From an uncultured Pelagibacteraceae bacterium (GTDB lineage: Bacteria; Pseudomonadota; Alphaproteobacteria; Pelagibacterales; Pelagibacteraceae): DNA of 64,000 nucleotides. Location of the stretch: the NCBI GenBank assembly GCA_902571425.1, contig CACGBZ010000001.1, forward strand, positions 248,001-312,000, given 5' to 3'. A model generated the notes under the pieces. The model searched no databases and was not told where the DNA came from. It saw only the letters and a list, made by a program, of their open reading frames with translations. Numbering within the stretch: position 1 is the stretch's first letter; each line of letters starts with the position of its first letter. The position numbers and the translations under genes are program-made. Below are positions 18,485 to 28,968 of the stretch, one piece after another.

Positions 18485-20175
18485 TGCCTGATAATAAATC
18501 GAAATTAATTATAGAGGACTATAAAAGTGATTTTACATTTAAGAAAAAAGAAAATGGATTAAATATTCAATTTAATCGTGTAGCTTTTATTTTCTTTGTT
18601 TTTTTTATTATATATTTAATATACACGATACACCTAATTCACTTAGGTTCACGAAAAAGTAAATTAGAAAACATCAATAATCTTCCTGGATCTAAAAATC
18701 AGCTTTATCGAGCAGACATCATAGATATTAATGGAAATTATTTAGCTAAGACAGTTAAATCGATTGATATTGGTTTAAAAACTTCAGATATAATCAATGA
18801 AAAAAAATTACTTCTAAGTTTAAATATTATTTTTCCTGATAAAAATTTTGATGAAATTAAAAAAAAAATAAAAACTAAGAAATTTTTTTATTTAGAGAAG
18901 AAAATTTCAGAGGAAAATTATGAAAAAATAATGAAATTAGGAGACAAATCTTTAGTTCCAGAAGAAAGAGTATTAAGAATGTATCCACAAAAAAATCTTT
19001 TTAGTCATATTTTAGGTCAGATAGATGATGATAATAATGGTATTTCGGGATTAGAAAAATCGTTAAATGATGAACTTAGAAGATCATTAGAGTCAATTAA
19101 ACTTACATTAGATAAAGATATCCAATTTTTAATTAGAAGAGAATTAATTAAATATCAGGAAATTTTTAAAAGCAAAGGTAGTGCAGCCATTTTAATGGAT
19201 GTCAATAATGGCAATATTTTATCATTAGTTTCTTTGCCAGATTTTAATCCAAATGAAAGACAAAATATTACAGATGTAAATTATATTAACAGGGTAACTA
19301 AAGGAACATATGAACTTGGGTCTGTATTTAAAGCATTTACTTTTGCTAGCGCCTTAAATGAAAATGTAATTAAACCAGAGACTGAATTTTTAGATTTGCC
19401 CAAATCAATTAAATGTGACAAATACAGAATAGGTGAGTATGACAATGAAATACCATCAGATTTAACTGCAGAGCAAATTCTAGTTAGATCTGGAAACATA
19501 GGATCAGTAAAAATTGCCCAAAAAGTTGGCTCAGAAAAATTTAAATTATTTTTAGAAAAAGTTGGTGTGTTAAGTGATATTGATTTTGATATTGAAGAAG
19601 TTGCTCCTCAAAAAAATTATGATTTTGGAAAATGTAGATTAGCTACAGCTTCTTTTGGACATGGAATAGCAACTACAATTCTTCAATTAGCAAAAGGCTA
19701 TTCTGTTTTATCTAATGGTGGGTATGAAATTAAGCCAACATTAATTTATAAAGAAAATAATTTTAATAAAAAAAATAAAAGAATATTAAACAAGGGTATC
19801 TCAGAACAAGTTGTTAGCGCATTAAGAAAAATTGTAAATACTGAGGAAGGGACAGCTAAATTTGCAGATGTTCAAAATTATGAAATTGGTGGAAAAACAG
19901 GAACAGCTGATCAACCTGAGGGAGGAGCATATTCTGAGGCAAAAATAAATACTTTTGCATCTATTTTCCCCACATCAAATCCACAATTTGTTTTTGTTGT
20001 AATGCTAGATACTCCAAAAAAATCTAAAGATTATTATTATAAGTATAGACATCGAAAAGGAGGGTGGAAGGGCACACTTTATAATACTGCTGGCTGGACC
20101 TCAGTAGAGGTAGCTGGAAAAGTCATAGATAAAATCGGGCCTATTTTAGCCACAAAATATATAGAGGTTTATTAA
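18484..20175 (+). CDS. ftsI: Septal peptidoglycan transpeptidase FtsI (PBP3)
   Basis: A 563-residue class B penicillin-binding protein. A short cytoplasmic N-terminus is followed by one membrane helix (residues ~33-55) and a periplasmic dimerisation region. The transpeptidase domain has SVFK at 280-283 (nucleophile S280), SGN at 336-338 and KTGTAD at 471-476. It cross-links peptide stems at the septum together with FtsW. The start overlaps the last base of ftsL, and the fused murE-murF gene begins 2 nt after its stop. Confidence 0.96.
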   Translation: MPDNKSKLIIEDYKSDFTFKKKENGLNIQFNRVAFIFFVFFIIYLIYTIHLIHLGSRKSKLENINNLPGSKNQLYRADIIDINGNYLAKTVKSIDIGLKTSDIINEKKLLLSLNIIFPDKNFDEIKKKIKTKKFFYLEKKISEENYEKIMKLGDKSLVPEERVLRMYPQKNLFSHILGQIDDDNNGISGLEKSLNDELRRSLESIKLTLDKDIQFLIRRELIKYQEIFKSKGSAAILMDVNNGNILSLVSLPDFNPNERQNITDVNYINRVTKGTYELGSVFKAFTFASALNENVIKPETEFLDLPKSIKCDKYRIGEYDNEIPSDLTAEQILVRSGNIGSVKIAQKVGSEKFKLFLEKVGVLSDIDFDIEEVAPQKNYDFGKCRLATASFGHGIATTILQLAKGYSVLSNGGYEIKPTLIYKENNFNKKNKRILNKGISEQVVSALRKIVNTEEGTAKFADVQNYEIGGKTGTADQPEGGAYSEAKINTFASIFPTSNPQFVFVVMLDTPKKSKDYYYKYRHRKGGWKGTLYNTAGWTSVEVAGKVIDKIGPILATKYIEVY

Positions 20176-20177
20176 TT

Positions 20178-23021
20178 ATGCTTCTAGGAAACTACTTTCA
20201 TAACATAAATAAAAATTATAAAAATTTTTCTTTTTCAGGAATTTCATTTGACACGAAGAGTATTAAAAAAAATAATATTTTTTTTGCAATCAAAGGTAAT
20301 AGTATTGATGGTAATAAATTTATTCCTACAGCAATTAAAAAAGGATCTAAAATTATTGTAACCGAAAAAAAAACAAATCAATTCCAAAATGGAATTTTGT
20401 ATATTCATACAAATAATGTAAGAAAATTATTAGCTGAAATTGCTTTTAAAATTTATAATAAAAAACCAAAAAATTTAATTGCAGTTACTGGTACAAATGG
20501 AAAATCATCAGTTGCAGATTTTTATTATCAAATATTAAAATTAAATAATAAAAAAGGTGCTTCAATTGGCACATTAGGTGTTAAATCAAAAAATATTAAT
20601 TTAAATTTATCTAATACCACAATAGATCCAATAAAATTGGCTAAAATATTAAGCATGTTAAAAAATCGAAAAATAGAAAATGTAATTATGGAAGCCTCAA
20701 GCCATGGTTTAAAGCAAAATAGATTAGATGGTTTAAAGTTTAATTCAGGTATATTTACTAATCTATCCCAAGATCATCTTGATTATCATAAAAATTTAAA
20801 AAACTATTTAAATGCAAAACTTTATTTATTTGAAAACTTAATTTCAAAAAGAGGAAATGTAATTACAGATCAATTAATACCTGAGTTTAAAAATATAAAA
20901 AAAATTGCAATTAATAAGAAATTAAAATTACATACACTAAATGATAAGAAAAGTAATCTAACCCTTTTATCTCATAATTTTAAAGGAGAGGGTCAATTTC
21001 TTAGAATTAAATTATATGACTCAATAAGGGATATAAATTTAAATTTAATTGGAAAAATACAATTAAAAAATGTTTTGATGGTAATAATTGCAGCAAATTA
21101 TAGTGGTATTAGTCTAGATAAAATTTTAAATACGATTCCAAAGTTAAAACCAGTTGATGGAAGGTTAGAAAAAATTGGTAAAATTAAAAATCAATCAAAA
21201 GTAATTCTTGATTATGCTCATACACCCGATGCTCTAAAAACGTGTCTTATAAATCTTAGAGAACAATTTCCTAATAAAACAATCACAGTTCTATTCGGTT
21301 GTGGTGGAAATAGGGATCAAAATAAAAGATCAAAAATGGGAAAAATAGCTAGTGATTTTGCAGATAGTATAATTCTTACAAATGATAACCCTAGATTTGA
21401 AAATCCTCAAAAAATAAGAAGAGATATAAAAAAGGGAATTAAAAAAAAGAGGATTACCGAAATATCTAATAGAGCAATAGCAATAACTCAAGCTATTCTT
21501 AATTTGAATTCAGGAGAGATTTTATTAATTGCTGGAAAAGGCCATGAGAAAACACAAGATATTGGAAACAAGAAAATTTTCTTTTCAGATAGAAAGGTAA
21601 TTCTAAATGCAATTAAGAATAAAAATGATAATTTATCAGATAATCTAAAATTAAATATAGTTAAAGAAGCAGCTAAAATTAAAAAATTGTCTTCATCTAC
21701 ATCTTTAAAAATGGCAAGAATTAATTCTCGTGAAGTAAATAAAAACGATATTTTTTTTGCCATTAGAGGAAAAAAAAATGATGGTAATAAATATGTTGCG
21801 CAATCATTTAATAGAAAAGCATCGTTAGCTGTAGTAAATAAAATTCAAAATAAATTAAATAAAAATCGCCAGATTAAAGTAAAAAATACTTTAAAATTCT
21901 TAACAGATATTTCAAAAACTTTTAGAAAATGCATTGATACAAATATTATAGCTATCACTGGCAGTTGTGGCAAAACTACACTCAAAGAATTGTTGGGTAA
22001 TGTTTTAAGTAAAATTTCAAAAGTAAGTATTTCTCCAAAATCTTATAACAATAAATTTGGGGTTCCTTTAAGTCTTTTTAATTTAAAACAAAATGATGAA
22101 TTTGGAATTTTAGAAATTGGAATGGATAAAAAAGGTGAAATTGATTATTTATCAAAAATAATAAAACCAGATGTTGGTGTGATAACAAATATAAATTATG
22201 CACATGCTAAAAATTTTAAAAATATTAAACAAATTGCTTTAGCAAAATCTGAAATAATTAATAATATAAAACCTTATGGCTATATTGTATTGAATGCAGA
22301 TGACAGCTTTTTTCAATTACACAAAAAAATTGCCATAGAAAATAAAATTAAAGTAGTTTCTTTTGGAATTAAAAGTCAGAAATCAGACATTAAATTAATT
22401 AATGTAAAGCCCTCTGGAAAAAAATTTAAAATTAATATTAAATTAAATAATAAAAAAAAGTATTTTATATTGTCTAATGATTTTCAAAACAATATATATA
22501 ACACACTTTCTGCTTTAGCAGTTATTAGTATTTATAAAAATATATTTAAACTTAATGAAAATATTTTTCTCAATTTCAAAATTCCTGGGGGAAGGGGAGA
22601 CCATTCTGTAGTAAAAGTTGAAAATAAAAAAATTAATTTAATTGATCAAAGTTATAATTCAAATCCTTTATCATTAAAATCAGCAATAAAAAATTTTGAT
22701 AAAATAAATTCCAAAAAATCAAATAAATATTTATTAATTGGTGACATGTTAGAGCTTGGTAGTCATTCTAAAAAACTTCATCAATCTATTGCCCCAATAA
22801 TAAATCAAACCAAGATAGATAAGGTATTTGTAAAAGGAAAATTGGCTTCAATAATATTTGAAAATATCTCAAAAGCTAAAAAAGGTAGGATTTTATTAAA
22901 CAAATCTCAAATTATTGAATTGATTAGAAAAGATTTAAATAATAATGATTATTTAATGATTAAAGCCTCACTTGCGACAGGATTCAACGACATAGTAAAA
23001 GATTTGAAAGGATTACATTAA
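20178..23021 (+). CDS. murEF: Fused MurE-MurF ligase (UDP-MurNAc-tripeptide synthetase / D-Ala-D-Ala ligase)
   Basis: One 947-residue frame contains two complete Mur ligases. Residues ~1-485 are MurE: N-terminal ISFDTKSIKKNNIFFAIKG, P-loop GTNGKS at 105-110, EASSHGL near 173, and DNPR at 403-406, the motif that selects meso-diaminopimelate. Residues ~490-947 are MurF: NSREVNKNDIFFAIRG, P-loop GSCGKT at 595-600, and a DQSYNSNPLS segment. MurE adds diaminopimelate and MurF adds D-Ala-D-Ala. The linker is only about 20 residues and I see no internal stop or frameshift. The usual alphaproteobacterial neighbours murE and murF have merged at their usual place between ftsI and mraY. Confidence 0.95.
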   Translation: MLLGNYFHNINKNYKNFSFSGISFDTKSIKKNNIFFAIKGNSIDGNKFIPTAIKKGSKIIVTEKKTNQFQNGILYIHTNNVRKLLAEIAFKIYNKKPKNLIAVTGTNGKSSVADFYYQILKLNNKKGASIGTLGVKSKNINLNLSNTTIDPIKLAKILSMLKNRKIENVIMEASSHGLKQNRLDGLKFNSGIFTNLSQDHLDYHKNLKNYLNAKLYLFENLISKRGNVITDQLIPEFKNIKKIAINKKLKLHTLNDKKSNLTLLSHNFKGEGQFLRIKLYDSIRDINLNLIGKIQLKNVLMVIIAANYSGISLDKILNTIPKLKPVDGRLEKIGKIKNQSKVILDYAHTPDALKTCLINLREQFPNKTITVLFGCGGNRDQNKRSKMGKIASDFADSIILTNDNPRFENPQKIRRDIKKGIKKKRITEISNRAIAITQAILNLNSGEILLIAGKGHEKTQDIGNKKIFFSDRKVILNAIKNKNDNLSDNLKLNIVKEAAKIKKLSSSTSLKMARINSREVNKNDIFFAIRGKKNDGNKYVAQSFNRKASLAVVNKIQNKLNKNRQIKVKNTLKFLTDISKTFRKCIDTNIIAITGSCGKTTLKELLGNVLSKISKVSISPKSYNNKFGVPLSLFNLKQNDEFGILEIGMDKKGEIDYLSKIIKPDVGVITNINYAHAKNFKNIKQIALAKSEIINNIKPYGYIVLNADDSFFQLHKKIAIENKIKVVSFGIKSQKSDIKLINVKPSGKKFKINIKLNNKKKYFILSNDFQNNIYNTLSALAVISIYKNIFKLNENIFLNFKIPGGRGDHSVVKVENKKINLIDQSYNSNPLSLKSAIKNFDKINSKKSNKYLLIGDMLELGSHSKKLHQSIAPIINQTKIDKVFVKGKLASIIFENISKAKKGRILLNKSQIIELIRKDLNNNDYLMIKASLATGFNDIVKDLKGLH

Positions 23022-24107
23022 ATGCTTTATCAATTTTTATTAAATTTTGTTGATACCTTTAGTTTTTTAAATGTATTTAAATATTTAACTTTTAGAACTG
23101 GTTTATCTTTTTTTACATCATTGGTTATTGTGCTGATAATTGGAGGTCCTTTTATTCAATTTTTTTCAAAACAAAAAATTTTAAATCCAATCCGGGACGA
23201 TGGACCTGAAGATCATATAGTTAAAAAAATTGGCACACCGACAATGGGAGGTTTAATAATTTTATTCGGCTTGTTGGTATCAGTAATATTTTGGGCAGAT
23301 TTATCAAATATTAATATTTTATTTTGTACCTACATAGCAATTACTTTTGGTTTATTAGGGGCATATGATGACTTTAAGAAGATTAAATTTAGCAACTCAT
23401 CAGGTATTTCCTCAAAGTTTAAAATAACTTCACAAATAATATTAGCAATTATTGGTGTAAGTTTTTTTGTTTATTTAAATGATTATCAAGATTTAAATAA
23501 TTTATATTTTCCATTCTTTAAAAATTTAATCATAAACCTTGGATGGTTTTTTATACCATTTGCAATATTTGTGATTATTGGTTCGTCTAATGCTGTTAAC
23601 CTTACGGATGGATTAGATGGTCTAGCAACAGTGCCAGTAATATTAGTTGCAGCATGTTTTGCATTTATAAGTTATGTTACTGGGAACATCGTATTTTCAA
23701 ATTATTTACAAATACCATACATAGAAGGAACTGGTGAAGTATCAATTTTTTGTGGTGCAATTATTGGCTCTTGTTTAGGTTTCTTATGGTTTAATGCTCC
23801 ACCTGCTAAAATTTTTATGGGTGACACAGGCTCATTATCTCTTGGAGGATCTTTAGGTGCTGTAGGAATTATCACAAAGCATGAAATTGTTTTAGCTATT
23901 ACTGGCGGTCTTTTTGTACTAGAGGCATTTTCAGTAATGGTTCAAGTAATTTCGTTTAAACTTACTGGAAAAAGAATTTTTAGAATGGCGCCTATTCACC
24001 ATCATTTTGAGAAAAAGGGATGGCCAGAATCTACAGTTGTGATTAGGTTTTGGATTATCTCTATCATCCTAGCAATGATTGGTTTAGCTACCCTAAAATT
24101 AAGATAA
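23022..24107 (+). CDS. mraY: Phospho-N-acetylmuramoyl-pentapeptide transferase
   Basis: A 361-residue polytopic enzyme that makes lipid I by joining phospho-MurNAc-pentapeptide to undecaprenyl phosphate at the inner membrane. Signature motifs are GTPTMGGLIIL, AYDDFKK (an Asp-rich catalytic loop), NLTDGLDGLA, FMGDTGSLSLG, and the C-terminal MAPIHHHFE. About ten hydrophobic segments are visible. It starts at the base after the murE-murF stop and its stop overlaps the murD start by one base. Confidence 0.97.
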   Translation: MLYQFLLNFVDTFSFLNVFKYLTFRTGLSFFTSLVIVLIIGGPFIQFFSKQKILNPIRDDGPEDHIVKKIGTPTMGGLIILFGLLVSVIFWADLSNINILFCTYIAITFGLLGAYDDFKKIKFSNSSGISSKFKITSQIILAIIGVSFFVYLNDYQDLNNLYFPFFKNLIINLGWFFIPFAIFVIIGSSNAVNLTDGLDGLATVPVILVAACFAFISYVTGNIVFSNYLQIPYIEGTGEVSIFCGAIIGSCLGFLWFNAPPAKIFMGDTGSLSLGGSLGAVGIITKHEIVLAITGGLFVLEAFSVMVQVISFKLTGKRIFRMAPIHHHFEKKGWPESTVVIRFWIISIILAMIGLATLKLR

Positions 24108-25405
24108 TGAAAATATTTAATAATATTTTTTTAAGAAAAAAAATATTAATTTACGGTTTAGGAAAGAGTGGCATTTCGTCCTATAAGTTTTTAAAAAACA
24201 AGTCTGATGTATATTTGTTTGATGACAATCAAAAAATTAAATTAAAAATTAAAAAAAAAATTATTAAACTAGAGCAAATTCAAAAAATAAACTTCGATAG
24301 AATTATTATTAGTCCTGGAATTGATATCTCAAATTGTAAATTATCAAAATTTTTAAAGAAAAATTTTAAAAAAATTCATACCGATCTTGATGTTTTGTTT
24401 TCATTTTATAAAAATGAAAGTATTACGATTACTGGAACTAACGGTAAATCTACAACTGCTAAAATTTTACATGATGCTTTAATCGATCAAAAAAGAGACT
24501 CAAGACTTATTGGGAATATTGGCAATCCAGCATTATCAGAAAAAAATATTACAAAAAAAACAATCTTTGTAATAGAGGCTTCTTCTTATCAGCTAGATTA
24601 CAGCAGTGTATTTAGATCAAAATATGCTGTAATTTTAAACATAACCGCAGACCACATTGAAAGACATAAAAGTTTAAAGAATTATGTGAACGCAAAATTT
24701 AAATTATTAAAATCTCAAATAAGAGGATCTTTCGCATACGTAAAAAAAGAGGATAAAATAATAACTAAAAAATTAAATAAAAATAAATATAGCTCAAAAA
24801 TTTATAGAGTACAGACCTCAAGTATAGATAAAAAGTTTAATAAAATTTCTAATAAATATTTTTTATCTGATGGCAATAAAGAAAATTTATCATTTATATT
24901 AAAAATTGCTCCAAGATTTAAACTTAATTACAAAAAATTAATTAAAACTATTAATAAATTTAAAGGCCTAGATTTCAGACAACAAATTATATTTGATAAA
25001 AAAAATCTCACAATAATTAACGACTCTAAATCTACAAGTTTTGCTTCCTCGGAAAATATATTAAAAAATTTAAATCATGCATATTGGATCTTAGGTGGAA
25101 TTCCCAAAAAAGGAGACAGATTTAAACTATCAAAAATAAAGTGCGAAAATATCAAAGCCTATATATTTGGATCACATCATAGAAAATTTAAGAAAATTTT
25201 AAAAAATAGATTAAAAATTAAAAATTTTAAAAATTTAAAAGAAACTCTTAAAGTTATTTTTTCAGAAATTAATATTCAACAATTTAAAAAAAATATTATT
25301 TTTTTCAGTCCAGCTGGAGCTTCATTTGATAGTTTCAAAAATTTTGAAGACAGAGGGTATTATTTTAATCAAATAATTAAAAAGTATATAAATGCAAAGC
25401 GATAG
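24107..25405 (+). CDS. murD: UDP-N-acetylmuramoyl-L-alanine--D-glutamate ligase
   Basis: A 432-residue Mur ligase adding D-glutamate. ATG at 24107 is chosen over an upstream in-frame ATG at 24050 because it overlaps the mraY stop as TAATG and gives the normal N-terminus, with the Rossmann-like ILIYGLGKSGISSYKFL soon after. The ATP site TGTNGKSTTAKIL, the EASSYQLD segment and the later NDSKSTSFASSE and FFSPAGASFDSF segments are typical of MurD. Its coding is unusually Lys/Ile/Asn rich even for this window. It overlaps ftsW by 14 nt. Confidence 0.94.
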   Translation: MKIFNNIFLRKKILIYGLGKSGISSYKFLKNKSDVYLFDDNQKIKLKIKKKIIKLEQIQKINFDRIIISPGIDISNCKLSKFLKKNFKKIHTDLDVLFSFYKNESITITGTNGKSTTAKILHDALIDQKRDSRLIGNIGNPALSEKNITKKTIFVIEASSYQLDYSSVFRSKYAVILNITADHIERHKSLKNYVNAKFKLLKSQIRGSFAYVKKEDKIITKKLNKNKYSSKIYRVQTSSIDKKFNKISNKYFLSDGNKENLSFILKIAPRFKLNYKKLIKTINKFKGLDFRQQIIFDKKNLTIINDSKSTSFASSENILKNLNHAYWILGGIPKKGDRFKLSKIKCENIKAYIFGSHHRKFKKILKNRLKIKNFKNLKETLKVIFSEINIQQFKKNIIFFSPAGASFDSFKNFEDRGYYFNQIIKKYINAKR

Positions 25406-26513
25406 TATTGTTTACAAATTTTATTATCAATGGTGGAAAAACATAGATAAATCTATTTTTTTACTAATAAGTCTATTATTTGTTATTGGATTATTTTTTT
25501 CTTTAGTTTCAACTTCTCTAATAGCCTCTGACAAGTTAGATACCAACAGTTATTTTTTCTTTTTTAAACATTTGATTTATGTGTTAATTGGAATATCTCT
25601 TATTTTTATATTTTCCTCTTTAAATTCAGATCAATTATATAAATACTCTATTTTTCTTTTTTTTATTTCGCTTATTGCTTTATTTTTGGTGCCATTCGTT
25701 GGAGTTGAAGTTAAAGGGTCTAAAAGATGGATAGACTTATTATTCTTACCAAGGTTTCAGCCCATTGAGGTTCTAAAACCATTTTTGGTAATAATTTTAG
25801 CAACTATTCTATGTGATATTAAATCAAATATTTTATTTAAGTATTTAATATCTATTTTTTTGATATCTCTCATTTCTTTACTGTTAATAGCTCAACCAGA
25901 TATCGGCCAAACTTTATTAGTGATATTTTGTTGGGCAGTTCTAATCTTCACATCAGGAATTAATATATATATTCTTTTAGCAATATTTTTTGCTGGTGCG
26001 TCTTTGCTTACTTATCTTATTATTTATGTTCCAAGGTTTGATTATATTCAAGGACGTATTTTTTCATTTTTTAATAGAGAAACAGGTACTCATAACTTCC
26101 AATCTGATAAAGCAATAGAGTCAATTACAAGTGGAGGCTTTTTTGGAAAAGGTATAGGTGAAGGAGTTCTTAAAAATAGAGTTCCCGAAGCTCATACTGA
26201 CTACATTATTTCAGTAATTTCTGAAGAGTTTGGTGTTGTTGCCATAATGTTAATATTATTATTGTTTTTGATCTTAATCTATATGGTTTTTAAAAAAATA
26301 AGTTTTGAGACAAATGATAAAGTTAAACTTATTTTAATAGGATCAATTAGTTTAATATTAATGCAGGCCACAATTCATGTGGGCGTTAATATAAGATTAT
26401 TTCCAACTACTGGAATGACATTACCTTTTCTAAGTTATGGTGGTTCATCGATAATAAGTACATCAATATTAGCTGGAATAATTTTAAACTTAACAAAAAG
26501 AAAAATAACTTAA
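25392..26513 (+). CDS. ftsW: Septal peptidoglycan glycosyltransferase FtsW (SEDS family)
   Basis: A 373-residue SEDS protein with about ten membrane helices that polymerises lipid II at the septum in partnership with FtsI. Family motifs visible are KGSKRWIDL with PIEVLKP, QPDIGQTLL, the extracellular NFQSDKAIESITSGGFFGKGIGEG-type loop (about residues 235-255), PEAHTDYIISVISEEFG, and the C-terminal TTGMTLPFLSYGGSS. It overlaps the end of murD by 14 nt and is followed 3 nt later by murG. RodA is a paralogue, but the position inside the dcw cluster favours FtsW. Confidence 0.96.
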   Translation: MQSDSIVYKFYYQWWKNIDKSIFLLISLLFVIGLFFSLVSTSLIASDKLDTNSYFFFFKHLIYVLIGISLIFIFSSLNSDQLYKYSIFLFFISLIALFLVPFVGVEVKGSKRWIDLLFLPRFQPIEVLKPFLVIILATILCDIKSNILFKYLISIFLISLISLLLIAQPDIGQTLLVIFCWAVLIFTSGINIYILLAIFFAGASLLTYLIIYVPRFDYIQGRIFSFFNRETGTHNFQSDKAIESITSGGFFGKGIGEGVLKNRVPEAHTDYIISVISEEFGVVAIMLILLLFLILIYMVFKKISFETNDKVKLILIGSISLILMQATIHVGVNIRLFPTTGMTLPFLSYGGSSIISTSILAGIILNLTKRKIT

Positions 26514-26516
26514 TAA

Positions 26517-27581
26517 ATGACAAAAAAAGTTTTAATTTCCACAGGTGGATCTGGAGGTCATGTGATACCAGCAATTACAATTTATAATCATTTAAAGCAT
26601 ACACATGAAACCTTCATTTCTACTGATATAAGAGGCCTTGCGTATTTAGACCAGGATTACAAAGTATTTGTAATCAACACCCCAAAATTAAATAATTACT
26701 TTCTACTTCCTTTTTCATTTTTAAAAATACTTTTTCTAACTGTTAAATCTTTTTTTATTTTAAAAAAAAATAATATTTCAATTTTAATTTCTACAGGTGG
26801 CTATATGTCTTTACCAATATGTTTAGCAGCGAAAATGTTGGGAATTAATATTTTTTTAATTGAACCAAATATGGTTCTTGGAAGAGCAAATAAATTTTTT
26901 TTAAATTTTTCAAGAAAATTAATATGCTATTCAAGGAATTTAATTAATTTACCATCTGGAATTAATCACAAACTAAATACTATTAAACCTTTGATAAGAA
27001 AAGAATATTATGAAACTAGTACGTATCAAAAACATGATGATTTATTTACCATTATAATCATGGGAGGTAGTCAGGGTGCAAAAATCTTTGATGAGCTTTT
27101 AAATAAATCTTTTCTTAGTGTAGCAAAACAAGCATCTATAAAAATTATTCATCAAACGAGTAAGAAAAATATTAATTTTTTAAAAAATTTTTATTCTCAA
27201 AATAATATTAAAAGTAGAGTTTTTAATTTTGATCACAATCTTAATGAAGTTTTAAAACAGGGAGATTTATGCATAACAAGAGCAGGTGCCTCAAGTTTAG
27301 CTGAACTATCTTTTTTAAATGTTCCATTTATAGCAATACCGCTCCCGTCATCAAAAGATAATCATCAGTATCAAAATGCAAAATACTATAAGGAACAGGA
27401 TTGTTGTTGGATAATTGATCAAAAAAATTTTGATGATCAAAAATTTAAGAAATTTTTACTGGAATTGACAAATAAAAGTCAGGATTACATGACAAAAAAA
27501 AATAATTTACAGAAATTAAATTATCAAAATACATGGAATAATGTTAATCAAAAAATATTAAAGATTATTAATGAAAATTAA
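26517..27581 (+). CDS. murG: Lipid II synthase MurG (UDP-GlcNAc transferase)
   Basis: A 354-residue GT-B glycosyltransferase acting on the inner face of the membrane, transferring GlcNAc to lipid I. The N-terminal loop STGGSGGHVIPA, the STGGYMSLP motif, the second-domain IMGGSQGAKIFDE and the donor-binding ITRAGASSLAELSFLNVPFIAIPLP segment are all present. The start is 3 nt after ftsW and the end overlaps murC by 11 nt. Confidence 0.96.
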   Translation: MTKKVLISTGGSGGHVIPAITIYNHLKHTHETFISTDIRGLAYLDQDYKVFVINTPKLNNYFLLPFSFLKILFLTVKSFFILKKNNISILISTGGYMSLPICLAAKMLGINIFLIEPNMVLGRANKFFLNFSRKLICYSRNLINLPSGINHKLNTIKPLIRKEYYETSTYQKHDDLFTIIIMGGSQGAKIFDELLNKSFLSVAKQASIKIIHQTSKKNINFLKNFYSQNNIKSRVFNFDHNLNEVLKQGDLCITRAGASSLAELSFLNVPFIAIPLPSSKDNHQYQNAKYYKEQDCCWIIDQKNFDDQKFKKFLLELTNKSQDYMTKKNNLQKLNYQNTWNNVNQKILKIINEN

Positions 27582-28968
27582 ATTAGCAAAATCAGAACTC
27601 ATACATTTCGTTGGAATAGGTGGAATAGGTATGAGTGGCCTAGCATTAATAATGAAGGGTAAAGGTTTTAAAGTTCAAGGAAGCGATATTTCAAATAATA
27701 AAAATATTGAAAGATTGAAAAAAGAAAAAATAAAAGTTTTTATTGGACATAAGAAACAAAATATAAATAAGGCAACTATCCTAGTTATATCTTCAGCTAT
27801 TAAAAAAAATAATCCTGAGCTTGTCGAAGCTAAAAAAAAACAATTACCTATTTATAAAAGAGGAGAGATGCTTGCCAATATTGTTTCTTTAACAAAAAAT
27901 ATTGTAGTTGTTGGATCACACGGTAAAACCACAACAACTTCATTGATAGCATCTATATTTCAAGAAACAAAAATTGATCCTACAATAATCAATGGTGGTG
28001 TAATAAATTCAATTAATAATTCCGCAAAACTCGGGAAAAGTGAATGGTCTATATTAGAGGCAGACGAGTCAGATGGAAGTTTTATTTTTATACCCCCAAC
28101 ATATTCAATCATCACCAACATAGATCGAGAGCACATGGATTATTATGGCACTATGGACAAATTAAATAAATATTTTGAAAATTTTGTAAATAAGGTTCCT
28201 TCATTTGGAAAATCATTTATTTGTTTAGATGACAAAAATAATAAAAATTTAATTAAAAATATCAAAAATAAAAACTTCTATACATATGGTTTGGATAACA
28301 AATCAAATTTTTGTATTAAAAATATAAAACAATTAAAAGAGTACTCTGAGTTTGACTTAAATATAAAATTACCTAATAAGAAAAATCAAATAATTAAAAA
28401 ATTCAAAATTCCTTTATTAGGAACTCATAATATTAAAAATTCTGTAGCTGCAGCTGCATTAGCGTTAACTGTGGGTCTGCCAATAAATAATATAAAAAAA
28501 GGACTTAAAAATTTTAAAGGAGTTCAAAGAAGATTTAATAAAATTTTCAATTTTAATAAAGTAGATTTTTATGATGATTATGCCCATCATCCTACAGAAA
28601 TTAAAGAAGTGCTGGATGGTGTAAAAAACGTTTATAAAGATTATGAAAAAATATGTATTTTCCAACCACATAGAATATCAAGATTAAAAGATTTAAAAAA
28701 AGAATTTACCTTTGCTTTTAAAGATGCAGATAAAGTTATTTTATTTCCCATATATACTGCTGGAGAAAAAATTAAACTTGGATTTAATTATATAAATTTT
28801 GCAAAAGAAATAATTAAAAATTCAAAAGTTCAATTATTTTTAGTGGAAGATAGATTTCAATTAGCTAAGTTTATTAAAGCAAATATATTCGGAAAAAAAA
28901 TTGTTATAGGAATGGGTGCGGGAACTATTTCGAGTTGGATGCGAGAATTACCTAAATTGTTATCATGA
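27571..28968 (+). CDS. murC: UDP-N-acetylmuramate--L-alanine ligase
   Basis: A 465-residue Mur ligase that adds the first stem-peptide residue. The N-terminal Rossmann motif is HFVGIGGIGMSGLA, the ATP P-loop VVGSHGKTTTTS, followed by ILEADESDGSF, the DREHMDYYG segment and DDYAHHPTEI. These are the diagnostic MurC motifs, distinguishing it from the related Mpl. It overlaps murG by 11 nt and murB by 4 nt, consistent with translational coupling through the cluster. Confidence 0.97.
   Translation: MKIKLAKSELIHFVGIGGIGMSGLALIMKGKGFKVQGSDISNNKNIERLKKEKIKVFIGHKKQNINKATILVISSAIKKNNPELVEAKKKQLPIYKRGEMLANIVSLTKNIVVVGSHGKTTTTSLIASIFQETKIDPTIINGGVINSINNSAKLGKSEWSILEADESDGSFIFIPPTYSIITNIDREHMDYYGTMDKLNKYFENFVNKVPSFGKSFICLDDKNNKNLIKNIKNKNFYTYGLDNKSNFCIKNIKQLKEYSEFDLNIKLPNKKNQIIKKFKIPLLGTHNIKNSVAAAALALTVGLPINNIKKGLKNFKGVQRRFNKIFNFNKVDFYDDYAHHPTEIKEVLDGVKNVYKDYEKICIFQPHRISRLKDLKKEFTFAFKDADKVILFPIYTAGEKIKLGFNYINFAKEIIKNSKVQLFLVEDRFQLAKFIKANIFGKKIVIGMGAGTISSWMRELPKLLS

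Noticed and set aside
24050-24106. Upstream extension of murD to an ATG inside mraY
   Set aside because: The ATG at 24107, overlapping the mraY stop, gives the usual MurD N-terminus; the extension has no family similarity.
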